A stretch of DNA of 57,147 bases from Lachnospiraceae bacterium (GTDB lineage: Bacteria > Bacillota > Clostridia > Lachnospirales > Lachnospiraceae), in NCBI GenBank assembly GCA_017626325.1, contig JAGAIZ010000002.1, positions 1-57,147 on the forward strand, written 5' to 3'. Position numbers and translations under genes: made by a program. The notes beneath the pieces were generated by a model, which was given only the letters and a program-made list of their open reading frames with translations, was not told where the DNA came from and did not search any database. Of this stretch, positions 30,918 to 38,215 are shown in pieces. Numbering within the stretch: the stretch's first letter is position 1; every line of letters begins with the position of its first letter.

Positions 30918-31994
30918 ATGTCCATGAAAAAGAAAAAAGAGAAATCCCAAAAAGAAAAGCTGAAAAAATACATAACGGAAAGACAGCGTTATGAGATCGA
31001 ACTTCTGCTGAAGGAAAAATATACCCTTCCCAGAATCTCTAAGGTGCTCGGGATCGCCTACCATACGCTCTGGCATGAAGTTAAAAGGGGAACCGTGAAA
31101 CAGATCGATACACACTTAAGGGAATTTTATGCATACCGGGCGGACTATGCGCAGATGGTCTGTGACAATTCCATGTCGAACCGCGGCAGGAATCTCAAGA
31201 TCGGTTCGGATCATGAACTGGCGGCATACATCGAAGATATGGTCAGGAATAAAAAGTATTCTCCTGAAGCGCTGCTCCGGCACGCAGAAAATGAAAACCT
31301 GCAGTTTGCCACCAGGCTGTGTTATAAAACCATCTACAATTATCTGGATGCCGGACTGTTCCTGAATGCTTCCGTTGATGACCTTCCGGTAAAACGGTCT
31401 GTCAAAAAGAAAAAAGATGATTCGTCATCTGTGGCACTCAACAATAAAAAGGGCAGGTCGATCGAAGAACGTCCGAAAGATATTTTAGAGCGGAAACAAT
31501 ACGGGCACTGGGAAATGGATACAGTCGTATCAGCAAAGAATACAGGGAAATCATGCTTGCTGGTACTCTCTGAGCGCATGACGCGGGAAGAGATCGTGAT
31601 CAAGATAAAAGATAAGAAGTCCTCTTCTGTCGTCCATGCCCTGAACATGCTGGAAAAAAAGTACGGCAGTAAGAAATTCCGGGAAAAGTTTAAGACCATT
31701 ACCTGCGATAACGGCGTGGAGTTCTTGAATCAGGCAGGCATAGAGAAAAGCAGGTATACAAAGGGAAACCGTACAACGGTTTACTACTGCCACCCATACA
31801 GCAGCTATGAACGCGGGACAAACGAAAACATCAACCGGATGATCAGAAGGTTTTTCCCTAAAGGAACCAACTTCGATACCGTAACAAAAGAACAGGTCGC
31901 CATGGTGGAGTCATGGATCAATAATTATCCCAGGAAGATTTTCGGCGGCTTATCCAGCAGGCTATACCGGGAAGGGTTACAGATCCCGGCATGA
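30918..31994 (+). CDS. IS30-family-type DDE transposase, candidate provirus integrase
   Basis: 358 residues from ATG 30918 (AGGGGG upstream). The N-terminal helix-turn-helix covers about residues 18-60 (RISKVLGIAYHTLWHEVKRG). The DDE catalytic core shows GHWEMDTV (first Asp), TCDNGVEF (second Asp) and SSYERGTNENINRMIRRF (Glu), all typical of IS30. It ends just before a terminator and the right attachment repeat. I see no IS30-like terminal inverted repeats immediately around the gene, so it looks like a phage gene rather than a passenger insertion sequence. Transposases are known as integration enzymes in Spiroplasma filamentous phages. No start-proximal promoter was recognised. Confidence 0.85.
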   Translation: MSMKKKKEKSQKEKLKKYITERQRYEIELLLKEKYTLPRISKVLGIAYHTLWHEVKRGTVKQIDTHLREFYAYRADYAQMVCDNSMSNRGRNLKIGSDHELAAYIEDMVRNKKYSPEALLRHAENENLQFATRLCYKTIYNYLDAGLFLNASVDDLPVKRSVKKKKDDSSSVALNNKKGRSIEERPKDILERKQYGHWEMDTVVSAKNTGKSCLLVLSERMTREEIVIKIKDKKSSSVVHALNMLEKKYGSKKFREKFKTITCDNGVEFLNQAGIEKSRYTKGNRTTVYYCHPYSSYERGTNENINRMIRRFFPKGTNFDTVTKEQVAMVESWINNYPRKIFGGLSSRLYREGLQIPA

Positions 31995-32116
31995 TAGTAA
32001 TGTGCGCGCTAGCTTTAAAGATCCCCTCAGAGGGGGCCGGAATGGTACATAAAGTACCTCTATTTGTCATGTAAAAAAATACACTACAGATTTATCCATT
32101 AGTAAAACTATACAAT
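31995..32116. other. Non-coding stretch behind the transposase
   Basis: No gene. Short palindromes are visible (CCCCTCAGAGGGG near 32023-32035 and GGTACATAAAGTACC near 32044-32058). Neither resembles the outer ends of an IS30 element. Confidence 0.5.
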
Positions 32117-32166
32117 AAAAGAGACTGAAACGCTTCCGATCGGGTGCTGAAACAGTCTCTCTTTTT
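32117..32166 (+). terminator. Terminator of the transposase transcript
   Basis: AGAGACTG (32120-32127) pairs with CAGTCTCT (32153-32160), with partial inner pairing, followed by CTTTTTG. It is the last phage element before the right attachment repeat. Confidence 0.75.
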
Positions 32167-32208
32167 GTGAAAATCTACCAAACTTTAAATTTATTCTTGC
32201 AATTCAGG

Positions 32209-32223
32209 ATTTCATCCTATATT
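32209..32223 (+). repeat. attR: right copy of 15-bp direct repeat
   Basis: Exact copy of the 15-bp repeat at 22585-22599. Here the core also forms part of the palindrome AGGATTTCATCCT because phage sequence CAGG precedes it. It separates the transposase terminator from the terminator of the leftward TAC operon, so the TAC genes lie outside the provirus. Confidence 0.75.
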
Positions 32224-32282
32224 TTCCTTTTTTTATGTATTCAGACACAGAATTTAGTCTTCCTAACACATATTGCAACAAA

Positions 32283-32332
32283 AAAACATGTATCTTTTCT
32301 TTTTGAATAAAAAGCTTTAAGATACATGTTTT
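32283..32332. terminator. Terminator of the TAC operon
   Basis: AAAACATGTATCTT (32283-32296) and AAGATACATGTTTT (32319-32332) form a perfect 14-bp stem 22 bases beyond the stop of the SecB-like gene, with T-rich sequence on both sides. It likely works in both directions. Confidence 0.8.
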
Positions 32333-32353
32333 CCTGCTTTACTTTCTATTTTG

Positions 32354-32773
32354 TTATTTCTTTTCGTTCTGGACTTCTATAAGCTTATTTACATTTATTG
32401 TAGGCAATAACAATGGATTGACATTTGCATTTGCAGTATAACTTGATACAATAGCTCTAACATAAGGATATAATATAGCAATTGCATTCTTTTTATACTT
32501 CATGATATCTTCTCCCTGTGCATGCATACTGTAAAATCCAACTACAGTGACAGACATCTCAAATGGATAGTTATTCTTAACTGCACCATCAAATATATTC
32601 ACAGTAAGTTCAACTATCATATTTTCCTCATCATCATTCACTATAATATTAGGAATTACAGAAAACTCTAATGCCGTTTCGTCACCTTCGTACTTAGGAT
32701 TGTTCTTAAAATAAACCTTATCAACTATGTAGTTGTCAAAATACAGAAAACTATTTATTTCATTTTGCCGCAT
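32354..32773 (-). CDS. SecB-like chaperone of a toxin-antitoxin-chaperone cassette
   Basis: 139 residues. The family character shows in the beta-strand core (FSVIPNIIVNDDEENMIVELTVNI, split by polar turns) and above all in the C-terminal half: AIAILYPYVRAIVSSYTANA followed by PLLLPTINV, the SecB signature helix and strand. Canonical SecB is a proteobacterial export chaperone. Solitary SecB-like proteins elsewhere usually belong to TAC modules, where they fold or protect the antitoxin. The gene starts at a TAATG junction with the antitoxin gene (one-base overlap, GAGGT upstream). It is AT-rich and probably acquired. Confidence 0.85.
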   Translation of the reverse strand: MRQNEINSFLYFDNYIVDKVYFKNNPKYEGDETALEFSVIPNIIVNDDEENMIVELTVNIFDGAVKNNYPFEMSVTVVGFYSMHAQGEDIMKYKKNAIAILYPYVRAIVSSYTANANVNPLLLPTINVNKLIEVQNEKK

Positions 32774-33024
32774 TACGCTACCTCTTGTCCATCAAAATTA
32801 AAGCTTTTAAAGTCCTGATATTTTTCCTTTAAAAAATTGCGATCCTTGGAGACATAATTTAAACTAATTTCAAAAAAATTCTCATTAAGACATTTTACAA
32901 AATCTGATTCCCCCGAAGGCCGAATCGTGCCAAGCCCGCACTCAAACAACATTTCCTCAAATTCTTTATTTGACATATCATCTAAAATATTTCTAATCCT
33001 TTGCAATTCTTTTTTGAAATCCAT
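32773..33024 (-). CDS. Putative antitoxin (middle gene of the TAC cassette)
   Basis: An 83-residue acidic protein, MDFKKELQRIRNILDDMSNK at the N-terminus, with a helical first half and a hydrophobic/aromatic C-terminal tail (LKEKYQDFKSFNF). In TAC systems the antitoxin carries a chaperone-addiction segment at its C-terminus that makes it depend on the SecB-like partner; the aromatic tail is a candidate. The gene has AAAGGAGG upstream and overlaps both neighbours (32 bases with the toxin, one base with the chaperone). It lacks a recognisable DNA-binding motif. The role is inferred from the operon. Confidence 0.7.
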   Translation of the reverse strand: MDFKKELQRIRNILDDMSNKEFEEMLFECGLGTIRPSGESDFVKCLNENFFEISLNYVSKDRNFLKEKYQDFKSFNFDGQEVA

Positions 33025-33709
33025 TCTGTCCGCCTCCTTTTTTATAATATATTTTCCCTTTTTTACATTTTTTCTTATTAATATATTTTCCTTTAGGAAT
33101 TGTTAATTGTTTTTTAGTATTTCTGTATAAGTCAATAAAAGACTTATAACCAGGGAGGATCTCTATATCATTATACTGCGCTATGTTTTCGATTATATCG
33201 GCATTTTTTACACAAATCTGAAGTTCTGGTATATAATCCAATCTCGAACTACTATCATATAAATAAGCTATGGGGAACGTAGCACTGACGTAATCATACA
33301 TGTCACTATAACCCATTTTATCAAATAATACATTAAATACAACCCCATCTGCTATACCATTTCTATCAAGTTGTTCTTGTATACGTTTTGAATTTTCAGA
33401 TTTCCTCAATATTTCATTTTTGATATTAATAAAAAATAACTTTGTTTGCAGATCATCCAAATCAAATTTTCTACTACTTATTATATCAGCTGACAATATA
33501 ATATATTTTTCAAAAATATTTTCGTAATTTCCAGAATACAAATTTCTAAAATTATCTGTATATTTTATGACGATCCACCTAAAAGCATATTCTTCATCCT
33601 TATAAAAATAAATACCATTCCCTAACCAATGATGATCACCAACACTGGGTAACATCATTTGACTTGCAATAATATTTTTGCCTGTCTCAATATCCGTTCC
33701 ATGATACAC
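32993..33709 (-). CDS. Putative ADP-ribosyltransferase-like toxin of the TAC cassette
   Basis: 238 residues, GTG start at 33709 (AAGGTGA upstream; an in-frame stop lies just before). The N-terminus MYHGTDIETGKNII and the pattern LGNGIYFYKDEEYAFRWI (Gly30-Phe35) resemble DUF3990/PARP-like ADP-ribosyltransferase folds: His3 in the first beta-strand motif and Tyr34 in the second. The C-terminus is very basic (KKKCKKGKIYYKKGG), suggesting nucleic-acid contact. Toxin-antitoxin-SecB order is the same as in the anti-phage CmdTAC system, where the toxin ADP-ribosylates mRNA. Whether this protein has that target is unknown. Confidence 0.7.
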   Translation of the reverse strand: MYHGTDIETGKNIIASQMMLPSVGDHHWLGNGIYFYKDEEYAFRWIVIKYTDNFRNLYSGNYENIFEKYIILSADIISSRKFDLDDLQTKLFFINIKNEILRKSENSKRIQEQLDRNGIADGVVFNVLFDKMGYSDMYDYVSATFPIAYLYDSSSRLDYIPELQICVKNADIIENIAQYNDIEILPGYKSFIDLYRNTKKQLTIPKGKYINKKKCKKGKIYYKKGGGQNGFQKRIAKD

Positions 33710-33746
33710 AACATTTTCACCTTAGTATTATTATTTTAGTAATTTA

Positions 33747-33792
33747 ATTATACTAAAACAGTAGTATTTTACCAACTATAATTGTATACAAT
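33747..33792 (-). promoter_or_regulatory. TAC promoter with adjacent palindrome
   Basis: On the minus strand TTGGTA (33775-33770), 17 bases, TATAAT (33752-33747), about 40 bases upstream of the toxin start. A perfect 12-bp palindrome ATTGTATACAAT lies at 33781-33792, just upstream of the -35. It is a candidate operator for autoregulation. Confidence 0.7.
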
Positions 33793-33839
33793 AATTATTA
33801 CTTTCTTTTGATAGAATTATACAAAAGTATATACATTCA

Positions 33840-34769
33840 TCACATACCTTTTCTCAAAATATTATCCACATTTTCCCGATACAATTCCCGCGCCTTCTCT
33901 TCGTCCAGTCCAAAGCACCTCTGCAGCATTTCCATAATATACTGCTGAGTCTGCCCCTGAGATATACTTATAGATGTAAAAGTTTTTGCGCAGTTAGTTG
34001 TTGCAAACTTTCTTCCCTTTTTTATTCCAATCTTAATCCCCTGTTCTCTTCCTCTAGCCTCGAACTTGTCGATCACTTCACACATGGTTATCTTCTCTCC
34101 TTTCTTCTGGCGCTCCTGCAATTCACCCATTCTGCTTACGAAACCGATATCCCCTGTCAGTTCATAGAGCAGACGCAGCACATCTTCCAGATATCTGATT
34201 GGCTGTCCTATCGGCTCATAACTACTGCCTTCCGCAAGATAATCCACTATAATTCTCATATCGCTACGGAATCTCTTTCTGACGGTTTCCGGCAGTCTTC
34301 TCATATGAAAAACCCGCAACGCAGTATTATCAATATACTGCCACACAGGTTCCGGCAGATTCCTTTTGCCGAAGTAACTATAGATATCCGGTACTGGATG
34401 CCAGGTCTTTTTCCCCCAGTAAAGCACCAGCGTAATTAACGGATAGGTCGCGCCGCCGTCATACTGCTGCCTGTACACCGCACCCTCATACCCTGCCTTG
34501 CGAAGCAGCATTCTATAATCCGGCACTGTCTGATTTTCCAGTGTATATCTCATACGGATTCTGCCGTGGTACAATTCGTATTTACTGACATCATTATACT
34601 GGCTGCGCAGAATACCGTCGTCACCCATATATAAAGACTCTACTGCCGCAGACTGTAAATTCTGCGGCTTAAGCACCTGCCTGCCCTCGTATAAAAGTGC
34701 ATTAATAATATCTGCATAGATATCCGGTCGTATCTCTAATTTCTTGCTCGCAAGGTCTTTCTGTCCCAT
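33840..34769 (-). CDS. Rpn / PD-(D/E)XK nuclease family transposase-like protein
   Basis: 309 residues from ATG 34769 (AAAGGAG upstream; a longer frame opens at 34799). It has the pattern of the Rpn/PDDEXK_2 family common in Lachnospiraceae: IINALLYEGRQVLKPQNL near the N-terminus, Asp60 in QYNDVSKYE, and the catalytic E-x-Q in TLENQT (Glu78, Gln80). It ends with a short Gly-Ile/Lys repeat tract (GREQGIKIGIKKG). Family members promote RecA-independent recombination or act in defence. The tail after the repeat is less typical and could reflect drift. It lies between the TAC cassette and pilB. Confidence 0.8.
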   Translation of the reverse strand: MGQKDLASKKLEIRPDIYADIINALLYEGRQVLKPQNLQSAAVESLYMGDDGILRSQYNDVSKYELYHGRIRMRYTLENQTVPDYRMLLRKAGYEGAVYRQQYDGGATYPLITLVLYWGKKTWHPVPDIYSYFGKRNLPEPVWQYIDNTALRVFHMRRLPETVRKRFRSDMRIIVDYLAEGSSYEPIGQPIRYLEDVLRLLYELTGDIGFVSRMGELQERQKKGEKITMCEVIDKFEARGREQGIKIGIKKGRKFATTNCAKTFTSISISQGQTQQYIMEMLQRCFGLDEEKARELYRENVDNILRKGM

Positions 34770-34930
34770 GCCGCTCCTTTCACGTTCCATATCAGGCAAT
34801 TCATAATACGGACTCTGATTTCAGGCAGCGCTTCGGAACAACTTATCATTCGGACAGTCTGCCAATAATGATGAAATACTGGCAGAATCTGCCGGAAGGT
34901 ATGGCGGGCATGATACCCGTCTCAGATAAA
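34770..34930. other. Intergenic region upstream of the Rpn-like gene
   Basis: No gene seen. Contains only a short stretch with GGCAGAATCTGCC palindromic character near 34891-34903. No confident promoter was recognised. Confidence 0.4.
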
Positions 34931-34961
34931 CAGCCAGCCACACATCCCGCATGGCTGGCTG
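34931..34961 (-). terminator. Terminator downstream of pilB
   Basis: CAGCCAGCCA (34931-34940) pairs perfectly with TGGCTGGCTG (34952-34961). On the minus strand it is followed by TTTATC. It lies about 165 bases past the pilB stop and would end the pilB transcript before the inserted genes. Bases 34962-35124 are AT-rich and hold no gene. Confidence 0.7.
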
Positions 34962-35124
34962 CTTACTTATAGAATACTTGCTAACGCTCAAATTGTCAAC
35001 TGTATTTTATGAAAAAATATACGAAATATCGTTAATATTTCTTTGTTACTTTTTTCTTGTTTGGATCATTAACATATCATTCTGACCATCATTCAGCTTA
35101 CTGCAAGCGCTCTCCTGCCGCCTT

Positions 35125-36819
35125 CTAGATATCGAAAGACACCCGCATCATCTCCGGTACGGAGGTAATCCCATCCAGTACATACCGGGTGGCGCTCATA
35201 CGCAGGGTATGCATGCCCTCTTCCAACGCCTTCGCCTTAATGTCCTCGGCAGAGCCGTTCTTACTGATAATCGTCTTAAGGGGCTGGGTTATTTCCATAA
35301 TCTCATACACACCGATACGTCCCCTAAATCCTGTGCCGTCACATCTGGGACAGCCGCAGGGCTCATAGATCGTCAGATCTGTATCCGGCTTAAGCATCAG
35401 CATTTCCAGTTCATCCGCGTTCGCTTTCTTCGCTTTCTTGCATTCCGGGCACAGACGGCGCACCAGACGCTGTGCGATAACGCCTATCGTGGAATCCGCG
35501 ATCAGATACGGTTCAATCCCCATATCCGACAGACGGGTAATCGTGCTGGCAGCGGAATTGGTATGTAATGTAGACACTACCAGATGACCCGTAATCGACG
35601 CCTGCACCGCGATAGACGCCGTCTCCTGGTCTCGAATCTCTCCGATCATAATAATATCCGGGTCCTGCCGCAGAATCGACCGCAATGCGGAAGCAAAGGT
35701 CAGATTCGCTTTGTTATTCACTTGTACCTGATTAATACCGTCGATATTGGCCTCAACCGGATCTTCTACGGTAATGATATTGACATCTTCTTTATTCAAT
35801 TCGCTCAACGCCGTATACAAAGTAGTGGATTTACCGCTTCCGGTAGGGCCTGTAACCAATAATATGCCATGCGGATTCTGCAGAATATGATCAAACTTCT
35901 TCAATTCTTCCGGGCTTAAGCCAAGCTGGCTCTTTTCTTTGGTTAAGGCGTTCTTGGAGGTAAGTCGCATAACGATTTTCTCACCATACACGGTAGGCAG
36001 TATGGATACACGGATATCGAACTCTCTTCTGTCCACGATCTGTGTAATACGCCCGTCCTGCGGTTTTCTTTTCTCTGAGATATCCATGCCTCCGATTATC
36101 TTGATACGGGCTACTATCGCGGGCAGCAGTCTGACATTATAAACCGCCTTCTCATAAAGAGCGCCGTCTATACGGTAACGTATTCTTACCTGCCGCTCCA
36201 TAGGCTCTATATGGATATCCGAAGCCCGCTGTCTGACCGCCGTTTCAATCATCCCCTTGACCAACTGTACGATAGGAGAGTTATTAACGTCCTCGCTGTA
36301 GATGTCCTCTTGCTCCATGATCTGGCTTTCTTTTTCCCTGGCGTATTCCTCCAGCGCCGAATTCACCTCAGCCTGTCCATAATATCTGTCAATTGCCAGC
36401 ATGACGCTCCGCATCGTCGCCACCACCGGCTCCACCTGCAGATTCGTAATGATATTGACATCATCCATAGCCGCCATATCCATCGGATCAGACATCGCCA
36501 CGCGAAGAACATTCATATTATCCAGAGAATACTCAAAGGGAATCATCTTATACTTCTTTAACACATTAACAGGCACAAGCTCCAGCACTTCCTGTGATAT
36601 CTCCACGTTCTGCAGATCTACCATATCATAGCGCAACTGGCTGCTTAACGCCTTGGCGATATTTTCCTCCGTAGCAAGCCCTTCATCTACAAGCGTCTCT
36701 CCGAGTTTACGCCCGCTGCCCTTCTGCAGCTCCAGCCCCTTTTGTAATTCCTCTGCGGTAATAACTCCGCTATTGACAAGCAGATCGCCCAGACGCAGCT
36801 TTTTTCTGTTAAAATCCAT
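35125..36819 (-). CDS. pilB: Type IV pilus extension ATPase PilB (GspE family)
   Basis: 564 residues from ATG 36819 (GGAGAG upstream). The N-terminal MshEN/GspE-N domain covers about residues 5-150 (LRLGDLLVNSGVITAEELQK); such domains can bind c-di-GMP. Then come the ATPase core with Walker A GPTGSGKSTT, an Asp box, Walker B and the His box, and a four-cysteine zinc site (CPEC ... CPRC) typical of PilB. It powers pilus polymerisation on PilC. Its partner genes pilC and the pilins now lie 12.6 kb downstream behind the inserted block. Confidence 0.95.
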   Translation of the reverse strand: MDFNRKKLRLGDLLVNSGVITAEELQKGLELQKGSGRKLGETLVDEGLATEENIAKALSSQLRYDMVDLQNVEISQEVLELVPVNVLKKYKMIPFEYSLDNMNVLRVAMSDPMDMAAMDDVNIITNLQVEPVVATMRSVMLAIDRYYGQAEVNSALEEYAREKESQIMEQEDIYSEDVNNSPIVQLVKGMIETAVRQRASDIHIEPMERQVRIRYRIDGALYEKAVYNVRLLPAIVARIKIIGGMDISEKRKPQDGRITQIVDRREFDIRVSILPTVYGEKIVMRLTSKNALTKEKSQLGLSPEELKKFDHILQNPHGILLVTGPTGSGKSTTLYTALSELNKEDVNIITVEDPVEANIDGINQVQVNNKANLTFASALRSILRQDPDIIMIGEIRDQETASIAVQASITGHLVVSTLHTNSAASTITRLSDMGIEPYLIADSTIGVIAQRLVRRLCPECKKAKKANADELEMLMLKPDTDLTIYEPCGCPRCDGTGFRGRIGVYEIMEITQPLKTIISKNGSAEDIKAKALEEGMHTLRMSATRYVLDGITSVPEMMRVSFDI

Positions 36820-36972
36820 GTTCTCTCCATTCCGAAGCATCTATGCTGACAGGCATGCCCAGCGCTTCCCGCTGTCTGACTCTACATAAAATCCACGACG
36901 CTTCCACCCCGATACTTTATGATTATTTTACTATCATTTCACTTCTCGTGCAAGGACGCATTCTCATTTCCC

Positions 36973-38124
36973 TCACTCCGCGCTCTTCATAAAATAGCTG
37001 CCGCAGACCTGTCTGGCAGCGTCATGTAAGCATAGCTGCATCAGTTCATTCAGAAGCTCCGGAATCGTCACATATTCGTTATATTTTTCCTCATATCTGA
37101 TCTGCAGCGTCTGTACGGACTGCGGCTGATAGTCCAGCAGCGAAAGCAGTTGTCCCTGCCGTCCTTCCAGGCAGATCAGTTCCTGCTGCCGGCAACTCTC
37201 CTTCGCAGAACACGTCCCTGACAATTCATTCAAGAGTTCCTGCGGCGAGGTGATAAGTCCCGCCCCCTGCTTAATCAGGCAGTTACATCCGTCGCTTAAC
37301 AGATCCGTGGCTCTTCCCGGCAGCGCATAGACTTCTCTTCCCTGCTCCAGCGCCATATCCACAGTAATCAGCGTACCGCTTTTCTTCCTCGCCTCAATAA
37401 CCAGAACCGCATCCGCAAGCGCGCTGATAATACGGTTCCTGAGCGGAAACAGAAGCGCTCTTGGCGCCATGCCCGGCGGATATTCGGAACAGATGCCGCC
37501 TTTGTCCGCCAATTCCTCATATAACTGCCGGTTCTCCTGTGGATAGCAGATATCCACGCCGCATCCCAGCACCCCCAGCGAATACCCTTCCGCCCGCAAT
37601 GCCGCATGCTGGCTGATGCCGTCTATCCCTCTTGCCATACCGCTGATAACCTGTATGCCCGCTTCCGCCAATTCCCGGCCGAACCTCTTAGCCATGTGCC
37701 TGCCATACTCCGAACACTCTCTGGCGCCGATAACCGCCACACTCCTGCGGCTTTGGTCGGGCATTCTTCCCACATAATAAAGGCCATAAGGACTGTCCGC
37801 AAGTTCCTTCAGTTTCGCCGGATAATCCTGCTCTTCCTTCGTAACAAACCTGATTCCTCTCGCCAGCATCCCTTCATATGCTCCCAGCACATCATATCCC
37901 TGTGTAAACTGTATCATCTGCCGGATCTTCTTCTGATATTGCTTCCCCAGCTTTGACTCCAATAGTCCCGTCTGCATCATCTGATAAACCGTCTCCGGTG
38001 TCCCAAGCCTTGCCAGCTCTTCCAGGAACCTGCGGTTTCCCATCCCCGCCGCCTGATAGAGCCAATGCATATACGCTTTGTCCTGCACATTCATTTCTTC
38101 TGTTCTGTTATTTTTATCCGTCAT
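36973..38124 (-). CDS. dprA: DNA-processing protein DprA
   Basis: 383 residues from ATG 38124 (AAGGG upstream; a longer frame starts at 38166). The Rossmann-like core is clear: VAVIGARECSEYGRHMAKRF, ISGMARGIDGISQHAAL, ALLFPLRNRIISALADAVLV and ALEQGREVYALPG. The C-terminal winged-helix domain is at about 300-380. DprA loads RecA on incoming single strands during transformation. Its neighbours comM and the T4P genes make a competence-related group. Confidence 0.95.
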   Translation of the reverse strand: MTDKNNRTEEMNVQDKAYMHWLYQAAGMGNRRFLEELARLGTPETVYQMMQTGLLESKLGKQYQKKIRQMIQFTQGYDVLGAYEGMLARGIRFVTKEEQDYPAKLKELADSPYGLYYVGRMPDQSRRSVAVIGARECSEYGRHMAKRFGRELAEAGIQVISGMARGIDGISQHAALRAEGYSLGVLGCGVDICYPQENRQLYEELADKGGICSEYPPGMAPRALLFPLRNRIISALADAVLVIEARKKSGTLITVDMALEQGREVYALPGRATDLLSDGCNCLIKQGAGLITSPQELLNELSGTCSAKESCRQQELICLEGRQGQLLSLLDYQPQSVQTLQIRYEEKYNEYVTIPELLNELMQLCLHDAARQVCGSYFMKSAE

Positions 38125-38215
38125 AAATACCCATCCCTTATCCTTTCTATGCATTCTGCATGTCAATAAATATTATGTAAATCTCAGCAACTGTCTGTTC
38201 ATCTGTTCCATTCTT

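Larger units (their letters stand above)
22585..32223 (+). mobile_element. Filamentous (inovirus-type) provirus with CRESS-like Rep and IS30-type transposase
   Basis: A 9.6-kb unit on the plus strand, opposite to the surrounding host genes, is bounded by a 15-bp direct repeat. The content is inoviral: a small ssDNA-binding candidate, several one-helix proteins, a 65-residue major coat, a signal-peptide adsorption protein with a C-terminal anchor, a pVI-like protein and a Zot ATPase. Read circularly the order matches Ff phages (II, V, VII/IX, VIII, III, VI, I). There is no pIV secretin, as expected for a host without an outer membrane. Replication uses a HUH plus helicase Rep and a TAGTATTAC stem-loop. 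All frames look intact, so it may be active. Confidence 0.9.

Noticed and set aside
30735-32110. Complete IS30 insertion sequence around the transposase gene
   Set aside because: Comparison of the two flanks by eye showed no terminal inverted repeats or short target duplication. A computed alignment could still find diverged ends.
32117-33709. TAC genes as part of the provirus cargo
   Set aside because: They lie outside the 15-bp repeat, run in the opposite direction and have their own promoter and terminators. They look like a separate acquisition.
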